Origin: Actinomycetota bacterium
GTDB taxonomy: Bacteria > Actinomycetota > Actinomycetes > Nanopelagicales > Nanopelagicaceae
Direction: 5' to 3'
NCBI GenBank assembly: GCA_009704515.1
Contig: WLDZ01000017.1
Location: 1-12,397, forward strand
Length of the DNA stretch: 12,397 nucleotides
Made by a program: the position numbers and the translations under genes. Below are positions 1-7,163 of this stretch, piece after piece (within the stretch, counting starts at the first letter, position 1; each line of letters begins with the position of its first letter). The notes beneath the pieces were generated by a model. It was not told where the DNA came from. It worked only from the letters and a program-made list of their open reading frames with translations, and did no database searches.

Positions 1-597
1 CTCGCGGCATCTTTCGATACTCAACTTGCCTCCCTAGCGCCTTTAGTTTTCTACCTAATTGTCGGTGGAATCATTTTTATCGAGACGGGCCTCTTTTTTG
101 GATTCTTTCTACCAGGAAGTTCAGTTCTCTTAAGCGCTGGGATTGTTGCTGCAACTATCGATGGCATTGATATCTCAGCTACGGTTTTAGTAATAGTTTT
201 AGCCGCTTTTTTCGGTAATCAAGTCGGATTTGTTACTGGAAGAGTTGTTGGGCGTAACTATCTTGATAAACGCACATCTCCACGGATCAGAAAAGTGATT
301 CTCCATGCTGAAGCGTTCTATGCCAAGACTGGTTGGTGGGCAGTAATTGCCGCTCGATTTATCCCTTGGGTCCGAACTTTTGTACCGCCAATTGCTGGCG
401 CTTCGAAGATGAATTACTACACATTCCTATCTGCAAATATTCTAGGTGCAGTCGTTTGGGGTGGTGGCATTTCGATTGCCGGATACTATGCCGCTTCAAT
501 TCCTGTAATTCAAACAATTTCTTATGCAGTGGCTTTATTTTTCATTATTGGCTCTGTGATTTCCGGCTTTGTGAATTATTTACGCCGCCCACGATAA
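1..597 (+). CDS. DedA-family (SNARE-associated) integral membrane protein, 5' end missing
   Basis: The reading frame is open from base 1 to the TAA at 595-597, giving 198 residues without the N-terminus. The family (PF09335, DedA/Tvp38/VTT) consists of inner-membrane proteins needed for envelope homeostasis; some members flip undecaprenyl phosphate or phosphatidylethanolamine. Hallmarks visible are FFGFFLPGSSVLLSAG (the family's re-entrant 'PFLPG...AG' loop), GNQVGFVTGRVVG (the 'GD..GY..GR..G' segment) and AARFIPWVRTFVPPIAGASKM (the 'RF.P..R...P..AG...M' signature with its conserved arginines). A last hydrophobic helix precedes a short basic tail, RRPR. Its final 53 bases also encode the end of the convergent transporter gene. 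The family assignment is secure; the substrate cannot be told from sequence. Confidence 0.93.
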   Translation, partial: LAASFDTQLASLAPLVFYLIVGGIIFIETGLFFGFFLPGSSVLLSAGIVAATIDGIDISATVLVIVLAAFFGNQVGFVTGRVVGRNYLDKRTSPRIRKVILHAEAFYAKTGWWAVIAARFIPWVRTFVPPIAGASKMNYYTFLSANILGAVVWGGGISIAGYYAASIPVIQTISYAVALFFIIGSVISGFVNYLRRPR

Positions 598-1504
598 CGC
601 CAAGATAAGTCATCACAATTCCTGTAACTAGATATGCGCTGACTTGCACACCTTCGGTAGGTGAATAAAGATCAATCAGCAGTGATCCGACAAGGTTGCC
701 GCCGACGCTAAAGAGCGTGAAAGTTAAAACACCTAAATGTTGAACAATTTTTGAAGTGAAAGCAATATAGATAACCCCAATTACTCCACCTGTATAAATC
801 CACCAAGGCCCTGCTGGTAGCGCAACTAATTCTGTGGAACCAAAAAGGATGAGAGATAGAAGGAGTATTGAAAGAAATGAGGTGCCCATTGCAAAATTCA
901 ATAGTGAGGTGGTAAAGCTTTGATGTGAATGCTCATTGATTTGGCCATTAAGCGCTCTCTGAACGCCTACAACTGCACCTGCAATACCTGCTAGAAAGAG
1001 CGCATAGATTGAAATTGATGAGCTATCGATGCGATCGAAGACAGAAATGAAGACAGCAACTACAGTAAATAAAGCTGCACCTACCCTGCGCCAGGTAATG
1101 ATTTTCTTGCCACCGCCCGTGATACCCAAACGATCAACACCAAGTGATGCTGCAGTCTGGCCGGCAATCGATGCAACCGAATAAAGTGCTACTCCGATAA
1201 GAGGAACTACATGGGTTTGAATCGCAACAAAACTACCTCCGAGCGCCCCAGCAAAGAGCGTAATCCTAGGGATTTCGCCTCTATTAACCGCACCTTTTAA
1301 GTTTCGGGCACCCTCTTTGATCGCTGGTGAAAAGATTGTCACAATTGCGATAATCAATAGACCTGAACCAAAGGATATGAGAGCCGCTTGTACTCCATTA
1401 TCTAATCGGTAAGAAAGTTCGCCATTAGCGCGAGCTTGCAGGGCAATCATGACTCCTGAAATAGCTGCAAGGATATCGAGTCGCTGATTGACCAATCTCT
1501 TCAT
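545..1504 (-). CDS. DMT-superfamily transporter of the DUF606/YdcZ type
   Basis: This is a 319-residue, strongly hydrophobic protein of about ten membrane helices arranged as two similar halves. The first half contains ALQARANGELSYRLDNGVQAALISFGSG and the second contains GVQRALNGQINEHSHQSFTTSLLNFAMG, which is the repeated 'Q...NG.L......A.....F..G' pattern of the DUF606/YdcZ family in the drug/metabolite transporter superfamily. The family acts in the cytoplasmic membrane; few members have a known substrate, and none can be assigned here. The start ATG lies 2 bases after the ABC-F stop, so the two genes are probably co-transcribed. There is no clear Shine-Dalgarno sequence, but a TAGAAT hexamer sits 7 bases upstream, which may give it a leaderless transcript of its own. 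The last codons, a hydrophilic tail rich in Ser, Gln, Arg and Lys, overlap the end of the DedA gene by 53 bases. Confidence 0.88.
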   Translation of the reverse strand: MKRLVNQRLDILAAISGVMIALQARANGELSYRLDNGVQAALISFGSGLLIIAIVTIFSPAIKEGARNLKGAVNRGEIPRITLFAGALGGSFVAIQTHVVPLIGVALYSVASIAGQTAASLGVDRLGITGGGKKIITWRRVGAALFTVVAVFISVFDRIDSSSISIYALFLAGIAGAVVGVQRALNGQINEHSHQSFTTSLLNFAMGTSFLSILLLSLILFGSTELVALPAGPWWIYTGGVIGVIYIAFTSKIVQHLGVLTFTLFSVGGNLVGSLLIDLYSPTEGVQVSAYLVTGIVMTYLGVIVGGVNNSQSRKSQSQ

Positions 1505-1506
1505 GT

Positions 1507-3276
1507 TTATAATTCTAGCTTTTCAGTGACAGATAACCACTCTTCTTCGCGCATATCAAGATCTTCATTGAGTTTCTTCATCTTTTCGGTTATCTCTAAG
1601 AATCTCTCAGCGGCAATACTTGGTTCTTCCTGCTCACTCTGAAGCTCACTTAGCTCTGCACGGATTTTTACTAATTGCTTCTCGACTCGTGCTAGGTCTT
1701 TCTTGAGTTGTCTTTCCTCAGCGGCGTTGGAGCTCTTTCCTTTTGTAGCGTTACTTGAAGAGCCTGCCAACGAAGCCCGTCGCAATTCTAAGTATTCATC
1801 TACTCCGCGAGGCATATCGCGTAACTGAAGGTCTCCTAGTAGCCCAACAAAACGATCACAAACGCGCTCCAGAAAATATCTATCGTGAGATACCACCAGA
1901 AGAGTTCCACCGTAACTGTCTAAGAGATCTTCAAGTTCAGTCAGAGTTTCAATATCAAAATCATTTGTCGGCTCATCGAGCATCAACACATTTGGCGCAT
2001 CCATCAATAGTCGGGTTAGTTGCAATCTGCGACGCTCTCCCCCAGATAAATCTCCTACTGGGGTCCATTGCCCATCTCGGTCAAAACCTAACCGCTCGCA
2101 TAGTTGCGAGGCAGATAGCGTCTTTCCTTTACCTAGTTCTACATACTGCGCAACCTTTTCAACCGCCTCAAGTACCCGCCACGTTGGATCTAGTTCATCC
2201 AGATGCTGCGTGAGAAAGGCGATTTTTACTGTTATTCCTGTGACAAGCTTTCCACCAGCTGGCGCCAATTCGCTGGCGAGAACCCGCAACAAAGTACTTT
2301 TGCCTGCACCATTGACACCCACAACACCGATGCGATCACCCGGTCCGATGTTCCATGTCAGATGCGAGAGCAACTCTTTATCACCAGCTTTAACTTGCAT
2401 ATCATTTGTTTCAAGAACGGTTTTACCTAAGCGATTGAGTGCAAACTTAAGAAGCTCACTACCATCACGCGGAGCAGGTTCTGCAGAAATCAATTCATTC
2501 GCTGCATCAACTCTAAATTTTGGTTTAGTGGTTCGAGCTGGAGCGCCACGACGCAACCAGGCAAGTTCTTTTCGAATCAAGTTATTGCGTCGTGCTTCCA
2601 TCGTGGCAGATTGACGAGAGCGTTCTGCTTTTGCCAAAACAAAAGCTGAATATCCACCGTCATATTCTTCAACGCGCCCTTGAACTACTTCCCAAGTGCG
2701 TTCTGTAATCTCATCAAGAAACCAACGATCGTGAGTCACCACAAGAACGGCAAGATCAGTGCGCTTCTTAATGTGCTCTGCAAGCCAAGCGACACCTTCT
2801 ACATCAAGGTGGTTTGTCGGTTCATCGAGTAAGACGAGTTGCACATCATCAATAAGTAACTTGGCTAGACCTACGCGTCGTTTTTCTCCACCAGATAACT
2901 GACCAAATTTCCGCTCAAAGAGATGATCATCGAAACCACCAAAGAGGCCGGTAAAAATCTCTCTGATTCGAGAGTCACCAGCCCATTCATGTTTCTCGCG
3001 ATTACCGAGAACTACTTCACCTACCGTTGCAGTGGGGTCAGCTTTATCAATTTGCGCAAGGAAACCGATATTGGTGTCATTTGATTTTGTTACACGCCCA
3101 GAGTCTGCAGGCTCTTCGCCCGAGATGATGCGCATAAGTGTGCTTTTTCCTGCACCGTTGCGACCAACGATTCCGATACGTTCACCTTCAGAGATACCAA
3201 GTGAAACCTTTGAAAGGAGTGGGCGAATATCGAAAGCTTTAGAAAGCTCTTCGATGTTAACAAGATTGCGCGCCAC
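1507..3276 (-). CDS. ABC-F family ATPase, Uup-like (ribosome-associated)
   Basis: ABC-F proteins have two ATPase domains and no membrane part; they act on the ribosome in translation or antibiotic protection. From the GTG start chosen here the protein has 589 residues. ABC domain 1 has Walker A GRNGAGKST (38-46), signature LSGGE (127-131) and Walker B LVLLDE (147-152). The inter-domain linker (about 215-265, RRNNLIRKELAWLRRGAPAR region) is Uup-like. Domain 2 has Walker A GVNGAGKST (320-328), LSGGE (410-414) and VLMLDE (430-435). A charged coiled coil, about 517-589, forms the C-terminal domain. All catalytic residues are intact. The open frame extends to an ATG at 3360, but that would cover 60 bases of kynU and add 28 residues unlike the family; the GTG at 3274-3276 (reading VARNLVNIEELSKAF) is where family members normally begin. 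It probably leads an operon with the DMT transporter. Resistance or housekeeping roles cannot be separated by sequence. Confidence 0.93.
   Translation of the reverse strand: MARNLVNIEELSKAFDIRPLLSKVSLGISEGERIGIVGRNGAGKSTLMRIISGEEPADSGRVTKSNDTNIGFLAQIDKADPTATVGEVVLGNREKHEWAGDSRIREIFTGLFGGFDDHLFERKFGQLSGGEKRRVGLAKLLIDDVQLVLLDEPTNHLDVEGVAWLAEHIKKRTDLAVLVVTHDRWFLDEITERTWEVVQGRVEEYDGGYSAFVLAKAERSRQSATMEARRNNLIRKELAWLRRGAPARTTKPKFRVDAANELISAEPAPRDGSELLKFALNRLGKTVLETNDMQVKAGDKELLSHLTWNIGPGDRIGVVGVNGAGKSTLLRVLASELAPAGGKLVTGITVKIAFLTQHLDELDPTWRVLEAVEKVAQYVELGKGKTLSASQLCERLGFDRDGQWTPVGDLSGGERRRLQLTRLLMDAPNVLMLDEPTNDFDIETLTELEDLLDSYGGTLLVVSHDRYFLERVCDRFVGLLGDLQLRDMPRGVDEYLELRRASLAGSSSNATKGKSSNAAEERQLKKDLARVEKQLVKIRAELSELQSEQEEPSIAAERFLEITEKMKKLNEDLDMREEEWLSVTEKLEL
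1512..1517 (-). promoter_or_regulatory. Candidate -10 element for the DMT transporter
   Basis: TAGAAT on the minus strand matches TATAAT at five of six positions and ends 7 bases before the transporter ATG, inside the last codons of the ABC-F gene. No purine-rich Shine-Dalgarno sequence is properly spaced before that ATG. It could drive an internal leaderless transcript. I see no convincing -35 box, so this rests on the spacing pattern shared with the other transcript starts in the window. Confidence 0.35.
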
Positions 3277-3300
3277 GGTAGGAGAGCGTACCTTTCCCAC
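3277..3300. promoter_or_regulatory. Divergent promoter gap between the ABC-F gene and kynU, with overlapping -10-like boxes
   Basis: Only 24 bases separate the two start codons. On the plus strand TACCTT (3289-3294) lies 6 bases before the kynU ATG, with TTGCGC (3266-3271) 17 bases further upstream as a weak -35. On the minus strand TACGCT (3290-3285) lies 8 bases before the ABC-F GTG. The two hexamers share bases 3289-3290, inside the palindrome GTAC. Neither start has a well-spaced Shine-Dalgarno sequence: AGGAG at 3280-3284 is 16 bases from the kynU start. Both transcripts could be leaderless. Seen: the hexamers and their spacing. Inferred: promoter function. Confidence 0.45.
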
Positions 3301-4575
3301 ATGAAGGTTTCCGACCGCGAATACGCTCTTGCGCTTGATTGCAGTGATTCGCTGGCTCATTTTCGCGAAAGATTTGTGATTACCGACCCAGATCTCTGTT
3401 ATCTAGATGGAAATTCTCTTGGACGGATGCCGCATGCGACGATTACAGCGGTCAATGACTTTCTCACACAAGAGTGGGGCCGTGAAATTGTCACTGGGTG
3501 GAGCCACTGGGTAGATGAAGCTCAGCCGGCGGGAGATCTATTGGGGCGCTCTGTACTTGGAGCAGGTCCAGGACAAGTTCTCGTCTGTGACACAACATCG
3601 GTTAATTTCTATCAGTTATGTCTTGCAGCAATCAATGCGCGCCCTGGGCGAAAGACCATAATTACAGATGCTGCCAATTTCCCAACCGATAGATACATAC
3701 TTGCTGGAATCGCAAAACAACTTGGTCTCAATTTAGTATTTATCGATAATGAATCAGCGGGTACTGCTGAGAATGAAAGAATCACCGTCGAACTTCTGAA
3801 ACCGTTTATGAGTGAAGATGTTGCACTCGTAACTTTTCAAGTAATTCAATATCGTTCGGGTGCACGCAATGACATCAAATCAATCACTGACTTCGTGCGA
3901 AGCTTTGGTGCAATGGTGCTCTGGGATGCCAGCCATGCTGCGGGTGCAATCGAAATGGACTTTGACGCAAACGGTGTGGATATCGCAGTTGGATGTACTT
4001 ATAAATATGGTAATTCAGGCCCAGGATCACCCGCTTGGCTCTATGTAAATAAGAGCGTTCAGAATCAACTTCAGGTACCAATCCAAGGTTGGTTTGCAAA
4101 TGAAAATCAATTTGGAATGGGGCCAGAATTTGAAAAGGCATCAGGTATTCGAGGTTTTCAAATTGCCAGCCCATCAATTATCGGAATCCGAACAGTAAAA
4201 GTTGCATTTGAAATGATTGAGGAGGCAGGTATCCAAGCAATTGCTCAAAAGGCAGCTACTGGTACCCAAATGATGATTGATTTATATGATGCTTGGCTGG
4301 CAGACCTTGGATACACCTTGCTTACATCGCGAAATCCAAATGAACGAGGTGGGCATATCTCACTTGGACACCCTGACGCAGCGCAAATATGTATAGCTCT
4401 CCGGAAACTAGAAAATGTAATTCCGGATTACCGAGCACCGAATGTAATTCGTTTAGCTATTGCGCCACTTCCAACCTCATATGTTGAAGTATGGGATGGC
4501 TTCCAAAGATTGCGCGATTTAACAATGAGCAAGAGATACAAAGAGATTACTGAATCAGATTCGCGGGTGACTTAG
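3301..4575 (+). CDS. kynU: Kynureninase (PLP-dependent)
   Basis: Kynureninase splits L-kynurenine to anthranilate and L-alanine (or 3-hydroxykynurenine to 3-hydroxyanthranilate) in cytosolic tryptophan catabolism. The 424-residue length is normal. Fold type I PLP features are in order: YLDGNSLGRMP (34-44), NFPTD (126-130), YRSGARNDIKSIT (184-196), WDASH with the PLP-nitrogen aspartate D209 and H212, and TYKYGNSGPG (233-242), where K235 should bind PLP and Y234 is the conserved neighbour. W264 in the GWF motif and S290 in ASP match the substrate-site region; the pseudomonad enzyme has Thr where S290 is. The ATG start gives the usual 'R..A..LD..D.LAHFR..F' opening. No tryptophan dioxygenase, formamidase or other partner is nearby. 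It ends 10 bases before the convergent nitroreductase gene. The family assignment is strong; kynurenine against 3-hydroxykynurenine preference is unknown. Confidence 0.92.
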   Translation: MKVSDREYALALDCSDSLAHFRERFVITDPDLCYLDGNSLGRMPHATITAVNDFLTQEWGREIVTGWSHWVDEAQPAGDLLGRSVLGAGPGQVLVCDTTSVNFYQLCLAAINARPGRKTIITDAANFPTDRYILAGIAKQLGLNLVFIDNESAGTAENERITVELLKPFMSEDVALVTFQVIQYRSGARNDIKSITDFVRSFGAMVLWDASHAAGAIEMDFDANGVDIAVGCTYKYGNSGPGSPAWLYVNKSVQNQLQVPIQGWFANENQFGMGPEFEKASGIRGFQIASPSIIGIRTVKVAFEMIEEAGIQAIAQKAATGTQMMIDLYDAWLADLGYTLLTSRNPNERGGHISLGHPDAAQICIALRKLENVIPDYRAPNVIRLAIAPLPTSYVEVWDGFQRLRDLTMSKRYKEITESDSRVT

Positions 4576-4585
4576 TACTGAGTGG

Positions 4586-5152
4586 TTAGAGACCCTTGAT
4601 AACTAACTTATCAAGTGGCAATCGCTCGCGAGGTGCAACTTCGCGCGCAGCCAGCGCTTCGGGAAGCTTCTCAGCGGCATCTTGCTTACCAACAGCAATC
4701 ACAACCACTGGTACTAAATCATCTGAAATCCCAAGGGCGGTTCGCGCTAGCTCTTTGCTATATCCCGCCATTTGATGAGTAATGAGACCGCGATCATGTA
4801 GCTCGTGGACCATCTGTCCAACAGCAAGTCCGCAATCAAAGAGGTATTCGGCATGATCAGTGCCATCAGCTTTCTTCACTGTCGATGCAACCAGAATCAA
4901 GGCCGATGAATTTTTCGCCCACAGTTGATTGAATTCTCCGAGTGAAGAGAGAATTTCTGAGAAGACAGAGTCACCGCGTAAGCCTGTAAAGAAGCGCCAA
5001 GGTTGGCCGTTAAAGGCAGAAGGCGCCCATCGAGCCGCTTCTAGCCCTGCACGTAAATCCGCCTCAGCTAATGTGTGTGAGGAATCGAAAGAACGAGGGC
5101 TACGGCGTGTGGCTATGACTTCATTAATTGGGACTGATGTTTCTGCGCGCAT
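4586..5152 (-). CDS. Nitroreductase-family FMN oxidoreductase
   Basis: This 188-residue protein belongs to the FMN-dependent nitroreductase family (PF00881), which uses NAD(P)H to reduce nitro compounds, quinones, flavins or other oxidised substrates, usually as a dimer. The N-terminal RRSPRSFD (17-23) and APSAFNGQPWRF (43-54) are the classic flavin-phosphate-binding segments, and the C-terminal VVVIAVGK (149-156) precedes a basic stretch expected to contact FMN. RGLITHQMAGY (121-131) fits the usual mid-domain motif. The protein is at the short end for the family but not visibly truncated. It diverges from a TetR-type regulator across 31 bases, which suggests that the regulator controls it. 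The physiological substrate cannot be read from sequence. Confidence 0.9.
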   Translation of the reverse strand: MRAETSVPINEVIATRRSPRSFDSSHTLAEADLRAGLEAARWAPSAFNGQPWRFFTGLRGDSVFSEILSSLGEFNQLWAKNSSALILVASTVKKADGTDHAEYLFDCGLAVGQMVHELHDRGLITHQMAGYSKELARTALGISDDLVPVVVIAVGKQDAAEKLPEALAAREVAPRERLPLDKLVIKGL

Positions 5153-5183
5153 ACTTTAGTTTAGCTGATATATAGTAAGTGAA
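5153..5183. promoter_or_regulatory. Divergent promoter/operator region between the nitroreductase and tetR-type genes
   Basis: The 31-base gap is AT-rich. On the plus strand TATAGT (5171-5176) matches TATAAT at five of six positions and ends 7 bases before the regulator ATG. On the minus strand TAAACT (5163-5158) ends 5 bases before the nitroreductase ATG. No Shine-Dalgarno sequence is present on either side, so both may be leaderless. A TetR-type dimer would be expected to bind here, but I find only an imperfect dyad around TATATA (5169-5174), so no operator is claimed. Confidence 0.45.
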
Positions 5184-5792
5184 ATGAAGAATTCACTGCA
5201 CCCAACTAAATCACACTTAATCAATACAACCGTGTCGATTTTGGATGAAAAACTGCCCAATGAGATTGCAGTGGATGAGATTCTAGAGAAATCTGGAATT
5301 TCAAAGGGAAGCCTTTACCATCACTTTGAAGATCTGGGTCAGCTACTGGAAGTCGCCCAAGTTGAACGCTATGCGCAATGGGTGGATAGAAGTATTGAGA
5401 TTCTTATCAAACTCATATCTGCCGCAAAGACTCGTGAAGACTTGCTTGTTGGTTTAAAGAAAGTAACTCGTTTAACTCAAGATCCCGCAATTGCATCAAC
5501 TCGTTTTGCGCGTGCACGAGCCATCGCTAACGCCGAACACAGTCCACGATTTGCAAAAGCCCTTGCAGCCGAACAGGCTCGACTGACAAATGCTCTGATC
5601 GATTTAATTGAAGAGGCGCGAAATAAAGGACTCTTCTCATCTGATTTCGATGCACGCGCTTGTGCTGTTTTAGTGCAGGCTTACACCCTAGGAAAGATTG
5701 TTGATGACTTCGTAGACGATCGCATGGATCCTGAGGCTTGGCACGCGATTATTGATTTGATTGTAGATCGAGTCTTTCTTACTCAAAATTAA
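5184..5792 (+). CDS. TetR/AcrR-family transcriptional regulator
   Basis: The 202-residue length is typical of TetR-type repressors, which bind DNA as dimers and let go when a small ligand fills the C-terminal domain. The N-terminal helix-turn-helix is clear: residues about 28-50, IAVDEILEKSGISKGSLYHHF, with the family's hallmark 'S.GSLY.HF' recognition helix. The rest is helical and variable, so no ligand can be guessed. The gene is divergent from the nitroreductase gene, the usual arrangement for a local repressor that also controls itself. It ends 12 bases before the convergent glycosyltransferase gene, with no terminator-like hairpin between them. Confidence 0.9.
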   Translation: MKNSLHPTKSHLINTTVSILDEKLPNEIAVDEILEKSGISKGSLYHHFEDLGQLLEVAQVERYAQWVDRSIEILIKLISAAKTREDLLVGLKKVTRLTQDPAIASTRFARARAIANAEHSPRFAKALAAEQARLTNALIDLIEEARNKGLFSSDFDARACAVLVQAYTLGKIVDDFVDDRMDPEAWHAIIDLIVDRVFLTQN

Positions 5793-5804
5793 TTATTGTG
5801 TAAA

Positions 5805-7163
5805 TTAGTTGTTGTGGAAACGATTCCCGATTTTACGACGCACTTCGAGATAATTCTTAGAGCTATCTTCAATTAGCTGCTCGAAGTGGCGGTTGCCTTT
5901 TATTGCGCTCCTGAGAAATTCAACTTCGGTTTCAGAGCTATAAAGAACTTCATCTTTGCTGACTATGTGAGATATTTTCTGCGGACGAATTTTTCGGTAG
6001 AGATATGTAGCTTGGCGAAGTGAAATGACTGCAATACTTCTTAAAATTCGGCGAACTAGCGGCTCAACTTGATTGCTTGGGTTTGATGCAATATCGATAA
6101 GTATCTGTGCAATCTCTGAACCACCAGAGGTATCTCCAAGTGCAGCACATTGACTATGTAAACGCGCTCTCACAGATTCATCAATCAACTGCGAAACGGT
6201 ATGAGTGATGTGAGCCAAATCAGCGTGATTAGCGCGTAATGCGTATCCGTTTTCGTGGCACCAACGAGCTCGCGTATCTTGATCATCTGTACCGCGGATA
6301 TTTGAGATAAACACTGTTGGGATTGCAGCCGGTAATAGTTCATGAACGCTGTTGTATCCAGTCGCTGCAATCGCAGCGTCAAAGGCATAGAGCAGATCGG
6401 CAAGTGGGAAGTATCGAACCACCTTTACATTCAGTCCTTCTGGAACAAGTGAATTACCGTTTTCATCTACTGGATTTTTGGTCAAGACCACCTGTAAATC
6501 TCTCCAACCCAATAATCCGGTGAGAGCGGCACGCATCTTCTCGTTCATGTCGCCATCACCTGTACCAAGCTGCACAAGTACTGCTGGCTTAGTTTGATCT
6601 AAACCAAGAAGCGAACGCGCTTCACTTCGGCTCTTGGCACGATCAGTGCTGAATAGTGAGACTGGTGATGTCAGATGTGCATCTTTACGTCGCGATGTCG
6701 GTCCTTTATCAAAACTTCTCGCCACATCGCCAGGTTCAATAACTCGATCAACTAAACGTGATTGAAACGGTAGTGCAAAACGAAGGGCATTCTTCTGCCA
6801 AAGACCGCGTCGTACCCAAATCAATTGCATATTCGGATTCGCAATCTTTGTTGCGATAAATCCTGGATACGGCACTACTCCATCAAATGAAATAACGGTT
6901 GCACCAGTTTCTTCTGCTACCGCTAATAAGCGTGCTTGCAGATAAGAATCCCAGAGATTGCGCTTAATCCATCCACGATTTTTCCCTGGAATATATTCAC
7001 AACGGATTCCTGTTGCTGCAGGTAACTCAGCTATACCACCCGCAACTGAAACAATTATTGGATTAGCTAAACCTTTCATCTCCAGCGCAACTGCTGTTGC
7101 TCGCGCCAGATGACCCATGCCGATTCCATTGCTGGTGGCGAGAACAATCGTTGGTTTAGCCAC
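5805..7163 (-). CDS. GT-B fold glycosyltransferase (MurG/UGT-like) with C-terminal extension
   Basis: The 452-residue protein starts with GIGMGHLARA (13-22), the glycine-rich acceptor-side loop seen in MurG and macrolide-type glycosyltransferases. Its C-terminal Rossmann half has VLVQLGTGDGD (195-205), ATGYNSVHELLPAAIPTVFI (267-286) and DDQDTRARW (293-301), matching the nucleotide-sugar-binding 'G..S..E....G.P.....P...DQ..NA' region. It should transfer a sugar from a nucleotide donor to a cytoplasmic-face acceptor. Residues from about 360 to the end are an unusual basic, helical tail that may contact membrane or partner enzymes. The start is GTG and overlaps the previous gene by 8 bases, so it is co-translated with it; it is the last gene of the three-gene glycosyltransferase operon. 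Donor and acceptor are unknown. Confidence 0.8.
   Translation of the reverse strand: MAKPTIVLATSNGIGMGHLARATAVALEMKGLANPIIVSVAGGIAELPAATGIRCEYIPGKNRGWIKRNLWDSYLQARLLAVAEETGATVISFDGVVPYPGFIATKIANPNMQLIWVRRGLWQKNALRFALPFQSRLVDRVIEPGDVARSFDKGPTSRRKDAHLTSPVSLFSTDRAKSRSEARSLLGLDQTKPAVLVQLGTGDGDMNEKMRAALTGLLGWRDLQVVLTKNPVDENGNSLVPEGLNVKVVRYFPLADLLYAFDAAIAATGYNSVHELLPAAIPTVFISNIRGTDDQDTRARWCHENGYALRANHADLAHITHTVSQLIDESVRARLHSQCAALGDTSGGSEIAQILIDIASNPSNQVEPLVRRILRSIAVISLRQATYLYRKIRPQKISHIVSKDEVLYSSETEVEFLRSAIKGNRHFEQLIEDSSKNYLEVRRKIGNRFHNN

Noticed and set aside
1755..3304. Several open frames of 75-152 codons on the plus strand inside the ABC-F gene
   Set aside because: They are antisense to conserved ABC ATPase motifs, resemble no family I recognise and have no start signals.
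3277..3360. ABC-F start at the ATG 3360, or at the GTG at 3300
   Set aside because: The ATG would place 60 bases over kynU, both add N-terminal residues unlike the family, and the GTG at 3276 matches the usual beginning of the protein.
5788..5810. TAATT...AATTA inverted repeat between the tetR-type and glycosyltransferase stops as a terminator
   Set aside because: The stem is only 5 A/T pairs with an 8-base loop and no T run, so it is too weak to call.
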